From Streptomyces monashensis (GTDB lineage Bacteria; Actinomycetota; Actinomycetes; Streptomycetales; Streptomycetaceae): 64,000 bases of DNA. The translations under genes and the position numbers were made by a program. The notes beneath the pieces are model-generated. The model did no database searches. It was not told the origin of the DNA and saw only the letters and a list, made by a program, of their open reading frames with translations. The stretch's first letter is position 1; the number at the start of each line of letters is the position of its first letter. Below, piece by piece: positions 33,886-42,692 of this stretch. The stretch covers positions 172,167 through 236,166 of the forward strand of contig NZ_MLYO01000035.1 in NCBI RefSeq assembly GCF_001866665.1. The letters run 5' to 3'.

Positions 33886-34362
33886 ATGAGTCTTGTACGC
33901 CGGGCCCTGCCCGAGGACGCCGTGGAAGTGCTGCGGCTGCGCCAGGTCATGCTGGACGCGCTGCCGATCGCGGGACCTGACGGATCGACCGACTGGCACA
34001 CGGCGTCCCTGCCGACACTGCGCGCGCGGCTGGCCGAGGACGACGGGGACTTCGCGGCCTTCGTCGTGGACCACCCCGACCGGCCGGGGTCGCTGGCCGC
34101 GCTGGTGGCCGGGACGCTGGAGTACCGCATCGGCAAGGCCGGCAACCCGCACGGCCGCGTCGGGTACGTCTTCAGCGTGGCGACCGACCCGGACGCCCGG
34201 CGGCGCGGGTACGCGCGCGCGTGCATGGAGGAGTTGCTGGCCTGGTTCCGCGCGCGGGGCGCCGGGCACGTGCTGCTCAACGCCTCCCCGGAGGCCGAAC
34301 CGCTGTACGCCTCCCTCGGCTTCACCCGTGACCCCGACCCGTCGATGCGGCTGCGGCTGTGA
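33886..34362 (+). CDS. GNAT-family N-acetyltransferase
   Basis: This 158-residue enzyme has the GNAT fold. RRALPEDAVEVLRLRQVML is the N-terminal strand and helix, VGYVFSVATDPDARRRGYARACMEELL contains the acetyl-CoA pyrophosphate loop (R/Q-x-x-G-x-A form RRRGYA), and LLNASPEAEPLYASLGF is the closing motif. The acceptor substrate cannot be predicted. It is divergent from the MerR gene, with 97 bases between starts. TAGCGT ends seven bases before the ATG and no Shine-Dalgarno sequence is present, suggesting a leaderless mRNA. Confidence 0.88.
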   Translation: MSLVRRALPEDAVEVLRLRQVMLDALPIAGPDGSTDWHTASLPTLRARLAEDDGDFAAFVVDHPDRPGSLAALVAGTLEYRIGKAGNPHGRVGYVFSVATDPDARRRGYARACMEELLAWFRARGAGHVLLNASPEAEPLYASLGFTRDPDPSMRLRL

Positions 34363-34381
34363 GCCGCATAGGCTCGCCCCC

Positions 34382-35215
34382 ATGTCGTTCCCCATGTCGC
34401 TGAAGAGCCTCGCGTCGATCGAGAACTGGCCCGTACCCACCGCGGCGGCGGGTGTCGTACGGGCCGACGGGACCGTCCTCGGCACGCACGGACCCGTCGA
34501 GCACCGCTTTCCGCTCGCCTCGGTCACCAAGCCGCTGGCGGCGTACGCGGCGCTCGTGGCGTACGAGGAGGGCGCGATCGAGCTGGACGAGCCGGCCGGT
34601 CCGCCCGGTGCGACCGTGCGGCACCTGCTCGCGCACACCTCCGGGCTGGCCTTCGACGAGCACCGGGTGACGGCGCCGGCCGGGGAGCGGCGGCTGTACT
34701 CCAACGCCGGCTTCGAGCAGCTCGGCGACCACATCGCCGAGGCCACGGACATTCCGTTCGCCGAGTATCTGCGGCAGGCGGTGCTGGAGCCGCTGGGGAT
34801 GACGTCGACGTCGCTGGCGGGCTCTCCCGCCAAGGACGGGGTGTCCACGGTCGCGGACCTGCTGCGGTTCGCGGCGGAGGTGCAGGCGCCCCGGCTGCTG
34901 GATCCGCGGACGGTAGCGCAGGCGATGACGGTGCAGTACCCGGGGACGAAGGGCGTCCTGCCGGGCTACGGCCACCAGAACCCGAACGACTGGGGGCTGG
35001 GCTTCGAGATCCGCGACGCCAAGTCACCGCACTGGACGGGGAGTTCGTCGTCCCCGCGGACCTTCGGCCACTTCGGTCAGGCGGGTACGTTCCTGTGGGT
35101 CGACCCGGACGCGGGCGTGGCGGGGGTCGCCCTGGCGGACCGCGCGTTCGGGCCCTGGGCGATCGAGGCGTGGCCGGTGTTCACGGACGCGGTGCTGGCG
35201 GAAGTGCGCGGCTGA
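34382..35215 (+). CDS. Serine beta-lactamase-fold hydrolase
   Basis: This 277-residue protein has the class C/penicillin-binding fold. FPLASVTKPLAAYAAL carries the SxxK nucleophile (S-V-T-K, about residues 47-50), RRLYSNAGFEQLG the Y-x-N element, and FGHFGQAGTFLWVDPD the H-x-G replacing KTG. Lack of a signal peptide argues for a cytoplasmic esterase or peptidase, not an antibiotic-resistance enzyme. TAGGCT ends seven bases before the ATG, again a leaderless pattern. A second in-frame ATG lies 12 bases downstream. It follows the acetyltransferase gene by 19 bases. Confidence 0.87.
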   Translation: MSFPMSLKSLASIENWPVPTAAAGVVRADGTVLGTHGPVEHRFPLASVTKPLAAYAALVAYEEGAIELDEPAGPPGATVRHLLAHTSGLAFDEHRVTAPAGERRLYSNAGFEQLGDHIAEATDIPFAEYLRQAVLEPLGMTSTSLAGSPAKDGVSTVADLLRFAAEVQAPRLLDPRTVAQAMTVQYPGTKGVLPGYGHQNPNDWGLGFEIRDAKSPHWTGSSSSPRTFGHFGQAGTFLWVDPDAGVAGVALADRAFGPWAIEAWPVFTDAVLAEVRG

Positions 35216-35223
35216 ACCGGCCG

Positions 35224-35880
35224 TCACCCCGCCATCTCCCACATCAGCAGCTCCGCCTCCGTGGCCCCCAGCGCCGCCAGGTCCTTCGCCCCGGTGATCC
35301 GGGCCGAGTCGCCCGCCGCCAGCTCCTCCTGCGCCAGCCGGACCGTGCCCCGGATCACATGGACGTAGACGTACGCCCCGTCCGGGACCGCCGTCCGCTC
35401 CCCCGGGGCCAGGCGGCGGACGTGGAGCATGGCGCCGGCCGCCGGGAGGGCGTAGGGCGTGGAGTCGGCGATGCCCGGGACGATGGCGTACGACGGGTCG
35501 CCGCCCGGCTCCGTCGGCGCCAGCCACATCTGGAGGAAGACCAGCGGGACCGCGCCGTCGTTGCGTTCCACGTGGCGGACGCCCGCCGCGGCGCCGAGGT
35601 GCTGCACGTCGCCGGGGCGGACCGTCGTCTCGTGGCCCGCGGAGTCGCGGTGGGTCAGCTCGCCCTCGATCACCCAGGTGACGATCTCGGTGTGGCTGTG
35701 CGGGTGTTCGTCGAAGCCGGCGCCGGGCGCGAGGTGCTCCTCGTTGCAGGCGATCACGGCGCCGAAGCGCAGGTTGCCGGGGTCGTAGTGCGGACCGAAG
35801 GAGAAGGCGTGCCAGGTGTCGATCCCGGCCTCCGGGTCCCCTCCGCGATAGCGCTCGGCGGCGCGCCGTACCTCGATCAC
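35224..35880 (-). CDS. Pirin-family protein
   Basis: This is a 218-residue bicupin. The N-terminal cupin holds the metal site FDEHPHSHTEIVTWVIEGEL with two His and later Glu/His (RDSAGH), as in pirins of the YhhW/quercetinase group. Other blocks are WHAFSFGPHYDPGN and FLQMWLAP. Pirins act as quercetin dioxygenases or redox-sensitive co-regulators; one actinobacterial pirin modulates beta-oxidation, which may matter beside the fatty-acid synthase genes. The GTG at 35880 is chosen from several in-frame GTGs because TACCGT ends seven bases before it. It converges on the beta-lactamase-fold gene, eight bases apart. Confidence 0.85.
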   Translation of the reverse strand: MIEVRRAAERYRGGDPEAGIDTWHAFSFGPHYDPGNLRFGAVIACNEEHLAPGAGFDEHPHSHTEIVTWVIEGELTHRDSAGHETTVRPGDVQHLGAAAGVRHVERNDGAVPLVFLQMWLAPTEPGGDPSYAIVPGIADSTPYALPAAGAMLHVRRLAPGERTAVPDGAYVYVHVIRGTVRLAQEELAAGDSARITGAKDLAALGATEAELLMWEMAG

Positions 35881-35972
35881 GGGCACCACGGTAGCCCCGC
35901 CGCACCTCCCCCTCTCCCCTGCCTCCCACCCTGCGGCGCACGGGGTCGTCCGGATAAGGCAGTCTTGTCCCC

Positions 35973-37202
35973 GTGCCCGAACCCGAATCCCGCAGCAGCG
36001 ATCCCCACGCGGATTCCCGCGCCGATCACCGCGCACACGACGTCCACCAGCACTCCGCGACCCTGAAGCGGCTGGAGAAGTCCTCCGGATCACTCGCCGC
36101 GCAGGCCATCGCGCGGATGGACGAGACGCTGCCGTGGTACCGGGCGATGCCACCGGAGAACCGTTCCTGGATCGGGCTCGTGGCCCAGGCGGGCATCGCC
36201 GCGTTCACCGAGTGGTTCCGGCACCCGGACGCCCCGCAGGCGATCTCCACCGACGTCTTCGGGACCGCGCCGCGCGAGCTGACCCGGGCCATCACGCTGC
36301 GCCAGACCGTGGAGATGGTGCGGACCACCATCGAGGTCATGGAGAGCGCCATCGACGAGGTGGCCGCTCCCGGCGACGAGCGAGTGCTGCGCGAGGCTCT
36401 GCTCGTGTACGCCCGCGAGATCGCCTTCGCCACCGCCCAGGTGTACGCCCAGGCCGCCGAGGCACGCGGTGCCTGGGACGCGCGGCTGGAGTCGCTGGTC
36501 GTGAACGCCGTGCTCAGCGGGGAGGCCGACGAGGGGGCCGTCAGCCGGGCGGCCGCGCTCGGCTGGAACTCGCCCGAGCATGTGTGCGTGGTCCTCGGGA
36601 CCGCGCCCGACGGGGACAGCGAGCTGACCGTGGAGGCCATCCGGCGGGCCGCCCGGCACGCCAAGCTCCAGGTGCTCACCGGGGTCCTCGGGGACCGGCT
36701 CGTCGTCATCGCGGGCGGGAGCGACAATCCGCTCGCCGTCGCCAAGTCGCTGATCGGCCCGTTCGCCGCCGGTCCGGTCGTCGCCGGGCCCGTCGTACCG
36801 GACCTGCTGGCCGCCACCCGGTCCGCGCAGGCCGCCGCCGCCGGGCTGAAGGCCTGTTCCGCCTGGCAGGACGCGCCGCGGCCGGTGCTGGCGGACGATC
36901 TCCTGCCGGAGCGCGCCATCGCGGGCGATCCGGGCGCCCGCGAGCAGCTGGTGGAGGAGATCTACAGACCGTTGGAGGAAGCGGGCTCGGCGCTCCTGGA
37001 AACGTTGAGTGTCTACCTGGAGCAGGCGAGCAGTCTGGAGGGCGCGGCCCGCATGCTCTTCGTTCACCCGAACACCGTGCGCTACCGGCTTCGACGTGTG
37101 ACTGACGTCACCGGCTGGTCACCCTCGGATGTACGATCCGCCTTCACGCTGCGGATCGCGCTCATCCTGGGGCGTCTGGTCGACGGCGAACCTCAGACAT
37201 AG
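35973..37202 (+). CDS. fasR: FasR, PucR/CdaR-type activator of fatty-acid synthesis
   Basis: This 409-residue regulator lies directly upstream of fabD. The N-terminal sensory region has MDETLPWYRAMPPENRSWIG and TLRQTVEMVRTTIEVMESAI. The C terminus has the PucR helix-turn-helix LSVYLEQASSLEGAARMLF then HPNTVRYRLRRVTDVTGW. In S. coelicolor the protein in this position (FasR, SCO2386) activates the fabD-fabH-acpP-fabF operon. Start codon GTG; no good Shine-Dalgarno. Acyl-CoA or lipid sensing is inferred. The stop lies two bases before the inverted repeat that is the likely binding site. Confidence 0.9.
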   Translation: MPEPESRSSDPHADSRADHRAHDVHQHSATLKRLEKSSGSLAAQAIARMDETLPWYRAMPPENRSWIGLVAQAGIAAFTEWFRHPDAPQAISTDVFGTAPRELTRAITLRQTVEMVRTTIEVMESAIDEVAAPGDERVLREALLVYAREIAFATAQVYAQAAEARGAWDARLESLVVNAVLSGEADEGAVSRAAALGWNSPEHVCVVLGTAPDGDSELTVEAIRRAARHAKLQVLTGVLGDRLVVIAGGSDNPLAVAKSLIGPFAAGPVVAGPVVPDLLAATRSAQAAAAGLKACSAWQDAPRPVLADDLLPERAIAGDPGAREQLVEEIYRPLEEAGSALLETLSVYLEQASSLEGAARMLFVHPNTVRYRLRRVTDVTGWSPSDVRSAFTLRIALILGRLVDGEPQT

Positions 37203-37203
37203 G

Positions 37204-37226
37204 GTTTTGTCGGGGGTCCACAAAAC
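37204..37226 (+). promoter_or_regulatory. Inverted repeat upstream of fabD, probable FasR operator
   Basis: GTTTTGT (37204-37210) and ACAAAAC (37220-37226) form a perfect 7-bp inverted repeat with a nine-base GC-rich spacer, 66 bases before the fabD start. These are the only A/T-rich blocks in the fasR-fabD gap. A TTTTGT/ACAAAA dyad is consistent with the FasR target upstream of the fab operon, but a terminator for fasR is an alternative reading. Confidence 0.65.
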
Positions 37227-37291
37227 GCCCCCGTGTTCTTCGTCCCTGTCCCCACGGGCGGCTCCGGCCGTCCCCAAGAGAGAGTGTGAGA

Positions 37292-38224
37292 GTGCTCGTA
37301 CTCGTCGCTCCCGGCCAGGGCGCCCAGACGCCCGGCTTCCTGACCCCCTGGCTCGAACTGCCCGGCGCCAAGGACCGCGTCGCCGCCTGGTCGGACGCCA
37401 TCGACCTGGACCTGGTCCACTACGGCACCGCGGCCGACGCCGACGCCATCCGTGACACGGCCGTGGCCCAGCCGCTGCTGGTCGCCGCCGGCCTGCTGTC
37501 CGCCGCGGCACTCGGTGACATCGCCGACGTCGCGCCGGGCGCGGTCGCGGGCCACAGCGTCGGTGAGATCACCGCGGCCGCCTTCGCCGGGATCCTGGGC
37601 GACACCGACGCGCTGCGTCTGGTCCGCCGGCGGGGTCTGGCGATGGCCGACGCCGCCGCGATCACCGAGACCGGCATGGCGGCGCTGCTCGGCGGCGACC
37701 CCGAGGTGACCGTCCCGCACCTGGAGAAGCTGGGCCTGACCCCGGCGAACATCAACGGCGCGGGCCAGATCGTCGCGGCGGGCACGCTGGCGGAGCTGGC
37801 CGCGCTGGCCGAGGACAAGCCCGAGGGCGTCCGCAAGGTCGTCGCGCTGAAGGTCGCCGGCGCCTTCCACACCCGTCACATGGCCCCGGCCGTCGAGACG
37901 CTGGAGAAGGCCATCGCGGAGCTGACGCCCGCCGACCCGCAGGTCACCTACGTCTCCAACAGGGACGGCAAGGCCGTCGCGACCGGCGCCGAGGTCCTGG
38001 AGCGGCTGGCCGGCCAGGTCGCCAACCCCGTGCGCTGGGACCTGTGCATGGAGACCTTCAAGGAGCTGGGCGTCACCGCGGTGCTGGAGGTGTGCCCGGG
38101 CGGCACGCTGACCGGCCTGGCCAAGCGCGCCCTGCCCGGCGTCAAGACGCTCGCCCTGAAGACCCCCGACGATCTCGAAGCGGCCCGCGCGCTCATCGCA
38201 GAGCACGCCGGCGCCGGCGCCTAA
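37292..38224 (+). CDS. fabD: Malonyl-CoA:ACP transacylase
   Basis: This 310-residue enzyme transfers malonyl from CoA to ACP for type II fatty-acid synthesis and, in streptomycetes, also for aromatic polyketides. It has APGQGAQTPGF at the start, GHSVGEITAA with the nucleophile Ser (about residue 89), RRRGLAMADAA with the substrate Arg and AGAFHTRHM with the catalytic His (about 193). The frame allows GTG at 37286 or 37292; the second gives the LVLVAPGQG start seen in known FabD proteins. fabH follows ten bases downstream. Confidence 0.96.
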   Translation: MLVLVAPGQGAQTPGFLTPWLELPGAKDRVAAWSDAIDLDLVHYGTAADADAIRDTAVAQPLLVAAGLLSAAALGDIADVAPGAVAGHSVGEITAAAFAGILGDTDALRLVRRRGLAMADAAAITETGMAALLGGDPEVTVPHLEKLGLTPANINGAGQIVAAGTLAELAALAEDKPEGVRKVVALKVAGAFHTRHMAPAVETLEKAIAELTPADPQVTYVSNRDGKAVATGAEVLERLAGQVANPVRWDLCMETFKELGVTAVLEVCPGGTLTGLAKRALPGVKTLALKTPDDLEAARALIAEHAGAGA

Positions 38225-38234
38225 GGAGCCGTAG

Positions 38235-39266
38235 ATGGCGAAGATCAAGCCCAGCAAGGGCGCCCCGTATGCGCGCATCCTCGGCGTCGGCGGCTACCGC
38301 CCGACCCGGGTGGTGCCCAACGAGGTGATCCTGGAGAAGATCGACTCGTCCGACGAGTGGATCCGCTCGCGCTCCGGCATCGAGACGCGGCACTGGGCCG
38401 GTCCCGAGGAGACCGTGGCCGCGATGTCGATCGAGGCCGCCGGCAAGGCGATCGCGGACGCCGGTATCTCCGCCGAGCAGATCGGTGCCGTGGTCGTCTC
38501 GACCGTCTCGCACTTCAAGCAGACCCCGGCCGTCGCCACCGAGATCGCCGACAAGCTGGGCACGGACAAGGCCGCCGCCTTCGACATCTCGGCCGGCTGC
38601 GCGGGCTTCGGCTACGGCCTCACCCTCGCCAAGGGCATGATCGTGGAGGGCTCCGCCGAGTACGTGCTCGTCATCGGCGTGGAGCGGCTCAGCGACCTGA
38701 CCGACCTGGAGGACCGGGCCACGGCCTTCCTGTTCGGCGACGGCGCCGGCGCGGTCGTGGTCGGCCCCTCGAAGGAGCCGGCCATCGGTCCGACGGTGTG
38801 GGGCTCCGAGGGCGACAAGTCGGAGACCATCAAGCAGACCGTGGCCTGGGACCGCTTCCGGATCGGCGACGTCTCCGAGCTGCCGCTGGACAGCGAGGGC
38901 AACGTCAAGTTCCCCGCGATCACGCAGGAGGGCCAGGCGGTGTTCCGCTGGGCCGTGTTCGAGATGGCGAAGGTCGCCCAGCAGGCGCTGGACGCGGCCG
39001 GGATCGCCCCGGACGACCTGGACGTCTTCATCCCGCACCAGGCCAACGAGCGGATCATCGACTCGATGGTGAAGACCCTCAAACTGCCGGAGCACGTCAC
39101 GGTCGCCCGTGACGTCCGCACCACCGGCAACACCTCGGCCGCCTCGATCCCGCTCGCGATGGAGCGGCTCCTGGCGACCGGGGAGGCGAAGAGCGGCGAC
39201 ACCGCGCTTCTCATCGGCTTCGGGGCGGGTCTCGTCTTCGCCGCCACGGTCGTTACCCTCCCCTAG
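38235..39266 (+). CDS. fabH: Beta-ketoacyl-ACP synthase III
   Basis: This is a 343-residue initiating condensing enzyme that joins acyl-CoA starters (branched-chain ones in streptomycetes) to malonyl-ACP. The triad is visible: Cys in DISAGCAGFGYGL (about residue 122), His in IPHQANERIID (about 269) and Asn in TTGNTSAASIPL (about 299). FLFGDGAGAVVVG is also conserved. GGAG six bases before the ATG and the ten-base gap after fabD show one operon. It starts fatty acids here; no second ketosynthase/chain-length pair suggests a polyketide role. Confidence 0.96.
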   Translation: MAKIKPSKGAPYARILGVGGYRPTRVVPNEVILEKIDSSDEWIRSRSGIETRHWAGPEETVAAMSIEAAGKAIADAGISAEQIGAVVVSTVSHFKQTPAVATEIADKLGTDKAAAFDISAGCAGFGYGLTLAKGMIVEGSAEYVLVIGVERLSDLTDLEDRATAFLFGDGAGAVVVGPSKEPAIGPTVWGSEGDKSETIKQTVAWDRFRIGDVSELPLDSEGNVKFPAITQEGQAVFRWAVFEMAKVAQQALDAAGIAPDDLDVFIPHQANERIIDSMVKTLKLPEHVTVARDVRTTGNTSAASIPLAMERLLATGEAKSGDTALLIGFGAGLVFAATVVTLP

Positions 39267-39345
39267 GCACTCCGTGCCGGATCACCCGGTCCGGCAGGGG
39301 GACAACTGCCACAAACCGTCTGAACACCGAAGAAGGAGCGCCAAC

Positions 39346-39594
39346 ATGGCCGCCACTCAGGAAGAGATCGTCGCCGGTCTCGCCGACATCGTGAACGAGA
39401 TCGCCGGCATCCCGGTTGAGGACGTCCAGCTGGACAAGTCCTTCACCGACGACCTGGACGTCGACTCGCTGTCCATGGTCGAGGTCGTCGTCGCCGCCGA
39501 GGAGCGCTTCGACGTGAAGATCCCCGACGAGGACGTCAAGAACCTCAAGACCGTCGGCGACGCGACCGACTACATCCTCAAGCACCAGGCCTGA
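39346..39594 (+). CDS. acpP: Acyl carrier protein
   Basis: This is an 82-residue acidic carrier protein. Ser41 in DDLDVDSLSMVEVV is the site for the 4'-phosphopantetheine arm. The sequence is colinear with bacterial AcpP throughout (KSFTDDLD at helix II start and IPDEDVKNLKTVGDATDYI at the end). AGAAGGAGC precedes the ATG at 39346. It lies between fabH and fabF, 79 and 84 bases from them. Confidence 0.97.
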   Translation: MAATQEEIVAGLADIVNEIAGIPVEDVQLDKSFTDDLDVDSLSMVEVVVAAEERFDVKIPDEDVKNLKTVGDATDYILKHQA

Positions 39595-39678
39595 GCCACC
39601 CCTCAGTCCCGCTGCTAGGCCCCGCCACCCGGCGGTGTTTCGCCGTAGAATCCCCATCCGCTTGGAGAAAGAATTCCC

Positions 39679-40941
39679 GTGAGCCCGACCAATCGCACCG
39701 TGGTCGTCACCGGTATCGGCGCAACCACACCGCTGGGTGGCACCGCGGCGTCGTTCTGGGACGCCCTCGTCGCCGGCACGTCCGGCGTCAGCCTGCTGGA
39801 GCAGGAGTGGGCGGCCGAGCTGCCGGTCAAGATCGCCGCGCAGATCGCCGTCGAGCCGGGCGAGATCATCCCCCGGCCGCAGGCCCGCAAGCTGGACCGG
39901 TCCGCGCAGTTCGCGCTGATCGCGGCACAGGAGGCCTGGAAGGACGCCGGTTTCACCGCCAAGGCCGGTGAGGACGCGTCCGTGAACCCCGACCGTCTCG
40001 GTGCGGTCATCGCCTCCGGCATCGGCGGCGTGACGACGCTCCTGGACCAGTACGACATCCTCAAGGAGAAGGGCGTACGCCGCGTCTCCCCGCACACCGT
40101 GCCGATGCTGATGCCCAACTCCCCGGCGGCCAACGTCGGTATCGAGCTGGGTGCCCGCGCCGGTGTGCACACCCCGGTCTCGGCCTGCGCCTCGGGCGCG
40201 GAGGCCATCGGGTACGCGATCGAGATGATCCGCACCGGGCGCGCGGACGTGGTCGTGGCCGGTGGTACCGAGGCCGCCATCCACCCGCTGCCCATCGCCG
40301 CGTTCGGCAACATGATGGCGATGAGCAAGAACAACGACGACCCGCAGGGCGCCTCGCGTCCCTACGACGCCGACCGCAACGGCTTCGTGCTCGGCGAGGG
40401 CGCCGGTGCGATCGTCCTGGAGTCCGAGGAGCACGCGAAGGCCCGCGGCGCCCGGATCTACGTCGAGGCGGTCGGCCAGGGCATCTCCGCCGACGCCCAC
40501 CACATCACGCAGCCCGAGCCGTCCGGCGACGGCATCGCGCACGCGCTGCAGAACCTGCTGGACAACACCGACCTGAAGCCGGCCGAGATCGTGCACGTGA
40601 ACGCGCACGCCACCTCGACGCCGCAGGGCGACGTGGCCGAGATCAAGGCGCTGCGCAAGGTGTTCGGCGACGACGTCGACCACATGGCGATCTCCGCGAC
40701 CAAGTCGATGACCGGTCACCTGCTCGGTGGCGCGGGCGGCATCGAGACCGTCGCGTCGATCCTGGCGCTCGTGAACCGCACGGCGCCGCCGACGATCAAC
40801 CTCGACAACCTCGACCCCGAGGTCAACGCGGACATCGTCCGCGGCGAGGCCCGCCCGCTGCCCGAGGGCCGTATCGCCGTGCTGAACGACTCGTTCGGCT
40901 TCGGCGGCCACAACGTGGTGCTGGCCTTCAGGACCGTCTGA
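39679..40941 (+). CDS. fabF: Beta-ketoacyl-ACP synthase II
   Basis: This 420-residue elongating condensing enzyme has the Cys-His-His triad: SACASGAEAIGYA (Cys about residue 172), NAHATSTPQGD (His about 310) and KSMTGHLLGGAGG (His about 347). VVVTGIGATTPLGG opens the thiolase fold and NDSFGFGGHN closes it. It ends the fab operon; a strong terminator follows 12 bases after the stop. The GTG start has GGAGAAAG upstream with rather long spacing. Confidence 0.97.
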   Translation: MSPTNRTVVVTGIGATTPLGGTAASFWDALVAGTSGVSLLEQEWAAELPVKIAAQIAVEPGEIIPRPQARKLDRSAQFALIAAQEAWKDAGFTAKAGEDASVNPDRLGAVIASGIGGVTTLLDQYDILKEKGVRRVSPHTVPMLMPNSPAANVGIELGARAGVHTPVSACASGAEAIGYAIEMIRTGRADVVVAGGTEAAIHPLPIAAFGNMMAMSKNNDDPQGASRPYDADRNGFVLGEGAGAIVLESEEHAKARGARIYVEAVGQGISADAHHITQPEPSGDGIAHALQNLLDNTDLKPAEIVHVNAHATSTPQGDVAEIKALRKVFGDDVDHMAISATKSMTGHLLGGAGGIETVASILALVNRTAPPTINLDNLDPEVNADIVRGEARPLPEGRIAVLNDSFGFGGHNVVLAFRTV

Positions 40942-40953
40942 GTCACCTCGACG

Positions 40954-40986
40954 AAGGGCCCCTGCCGACGACCGGCAGGGGCCCTT
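40954..40986. terminator. Terminator of the fab operon
   Basis: AAGGGCCCCTGCCG (40954-40967) pairs perfectly with 40973-40986 around a five-base loop and is followed by a T. It lies between fabF and the convergent DUF3145 gene and can serve both. Confidence 0.88.
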
Positions 40987-41016
40987 TCGCGTCCCCGGGC
41001 AGGAGCGGGCGACCGC

Positions 41017-41511
41017 TCACACCACCTGGTGCAGCCAGCGCACCGGCGCGCCCTCGCCCGCGTACCGGAACGGCTCCAGTTCGTCGTCCCACGGCTTGCC
41101 CAGCAGCCTGGACAGTTCGGCCTCCAGGTCGGTCTCGCCGCGCTGGCTGCGCTGGAGGGCGGCGCGCAGCCGGTCCTCGGGGATGAGGATGTCGCCGTGG
41201 ATGCCGGTGACGGCGTGGAAGATGCCGAGGTCGGGGGTGCAGCTGTAGCGCTCGCCCTCGGCGGTGGGGCAGGGCTCGGCGGTGACCTCGAAGCGGAGCA
41301 GGTGCCAGCCGCGCAGGGCCGAGGCGAGCTTGGACGCCGTACCGGCCTCGCCCTGCCAGGAGAACTCCGAGCGCCAGGTGCCGGGGGCCGCGGGCTGCCG
41401 GATCCAGTCGAGGTTGACGCGCGTGCCGAGTACCCCGGCGACGGCCCACTCGACGTGCGGGCACAGCGCGCGCGGCGCGGAGTGCACGTACAGAACTCCA
41501 CGTGTCGTCAC
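41017..41511 (-). CDS. DUF3145 family protein
   Basis: This is a 164-residue cytoplasmic protein with the family blocks TRGVLYVHSAPRALCPHVEW, NLDWIRQPAAPGTWRSEFSW, GWHLLRFEVTAEP and the end PFRYAGEGAPVRWLHQVV. DUF3145 is an actinobacterial family of unknown function frequently found next to the fatty-acid synthase genes. The GTG at 41511 is preferred to the longer frame because GGAGG lies six bases before it and the family begins TTRGVLYVHS. Confidence 0.85.
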   Translation of the reverse strand: MTTRGVLYVHSAPRALCPHVEWAVAGVLGTRVNLDWIRQPAAPGTWRSEFSWQGEAGTASKLASALRGWHLLRFEVTAEPCPTAEGERYSCTPDLGIFHAVTGIHGDILIPEDRLRAALQRSQRGETDLEAELSRLLGKPWDDELEPFRYAGEGAPVRWLHQVV

Positions 41512-41790
41512 CGGAACCTCCGGACAGAGCGGGACATCTTGCGGACTGGCTGGCGGCAGTGGGGCGACGGCCGCGTTGATGGCGAGGCTACCCTGCGGCG
41601 GCGCAAGGAGTGTGACGTACCGTCGCTCCCGGTGCCAGGAAACCCCCGCCATTCACCCAGGGGGACGCTTGTACGGGGGTGCGCCGTTCCAGGACGCCCG
41701 GCCCGGGAACCCTCGCACGTTGTGAGGGGAGGAAGCACCTACGACGACCGGAGTGGCACCGGGCGCCGACGACGAGGGGATCAGCAGGGG

Positions 41791-42678
41791 ATGGGCAAGC
41801 CGAGCAGCCGTACGCGAGCCGCTCTCGCCGTCGTGGCGGTGACCGCGCTGGGAGTCGCCGGATGCGACGCCGGCGGCGGCAGAGCGCCCGCGCCGGACGG
41901 CACCAGGGCGCGCGCCGCCAGGTCCGCCCCGGAGTGGAACAGCAGCCCGGACTCGGTCGCCGCGGTCGGCGACTCCATCACCCGCGGCTTCGACGCGTGC
42001 GCGGTGCTGTCGGACTGCCCCGAGGTGTCGTGGGCGACGGGCAGCGACACGCAGGTGGACAGCCTGGCGGTGCGGCTGCTCGGCGCGGCGGGCGCGGCCC
42101 GGCACAGCTGGAACTACGCGGTGACCGGCGCCCGGATGGCGGACCTGCCGGGGCAGATGACCCAGGCGGCGGCGCACAGCCCCGGGTTGGTCACGGTGAT
42201 GGCGGGCGCGAACGACGCCTGCCGCGACTCGGCGTCGGCGATGACCCCGGTGGCCGAGTTCCGCGCGGACTTCGAGGACGCGCTGCGCACGCTGCGCAAG
42301 GAGGCGCCGAAGACACAGGTGTACGTGGCGAGTGTGCCGAACCTGAAGCGGCTGTGGGCCGAGGGCCGGACCAATCCGCTGGGCAAGGAGGTGTGGAAGC
42401 TCGGCATCTGCCCGTCGATGCTGTCCGACGCGGACGACCTGACGAAGGGGGCCGGCCTGCGCCGGGACCAGGTGCAGCAGCGGGTGGTGGAGTACAACAA
42501 GGTGCTGAAGGACGTGTGCGCCCGGGACCGCCGCTGCCGCTTCGACGGGGGCGCGGTCTACGCCTACGACTTCGACACCGACCAGCTCAGCCACTGGGAC
42601 TGGTTCCACCCCGGCCGGGACGGCCAGGCCCGGCTGGCCGAGATCGCCTACCGCACGGTGACGGCGAAACAGCCCTGA
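41791..42678 (+). CDS. Secreted SGNH/GDSL lipase-type lipoprotein
   Basis: This 295-residue esterase is lipid-anchored. The signal peptide ends in LGVAGC, a lipobox. SGNH blocks are visible: VAVGDSITRGFDA (Ser nucleophile), YAVTGARMADL (Gly), MAGANDACRD (Asn) and the late SHWDWFHPGRDGQ with Asp and His. Family members cleave ester bonds in lipids or acylated polysaccharides outside the cell. AGGGG lies close before the ATG at 41791. It is followed 14 bases later by the aldose epimerase gene, which seems to have its own leaderless promoter. Confidence 0.87.
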   Translation: MGKPSSRTRAALAVVAVTALGVAGCDAGGGRAPAPDGTRARAARSAPEWNSSPDSVAAVGDSITRGFDACAVLSDCPEVSWATGSDTQVDSLAVRLLGAAGAARHSWNYAVTGARMADLPGQMTQAAAHSPGLVTVMAGANDACRDSASAMTPVAEFRADFEDALRTLRKEAPKTQVYVASVPNLKRLWAEGRTNPLGKEVWKLGICPSMLSDADDLTKGAGLRRDQVQQRVVEYNKVLKDVCARDRRCRFDGGAVYAYDFDTDQLSHWDWFHPGRDGQARLAEIAYRTVTAKQP

Positions 42679-42692
42679 CCTAGGGTTCCTGC

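Noticed and set aside
34382..35215. Beta-lactamase-fold protein as an antibiotic-resistance gene
   Set aside because: There is no signal peptide and the KTG motif is replaced by H-x-G, so an intracellular esterase-like role is more likely. The same holds for 51223-52374.
37292..40941. Possible polyketide synthase cluster because of FabD, FabH, ACP and KAS genes
   Set aside because: There is only one ketosynthase, no chain-length factor, no cyclase or tailoring genes, and the order is exactly the primary fab operon.
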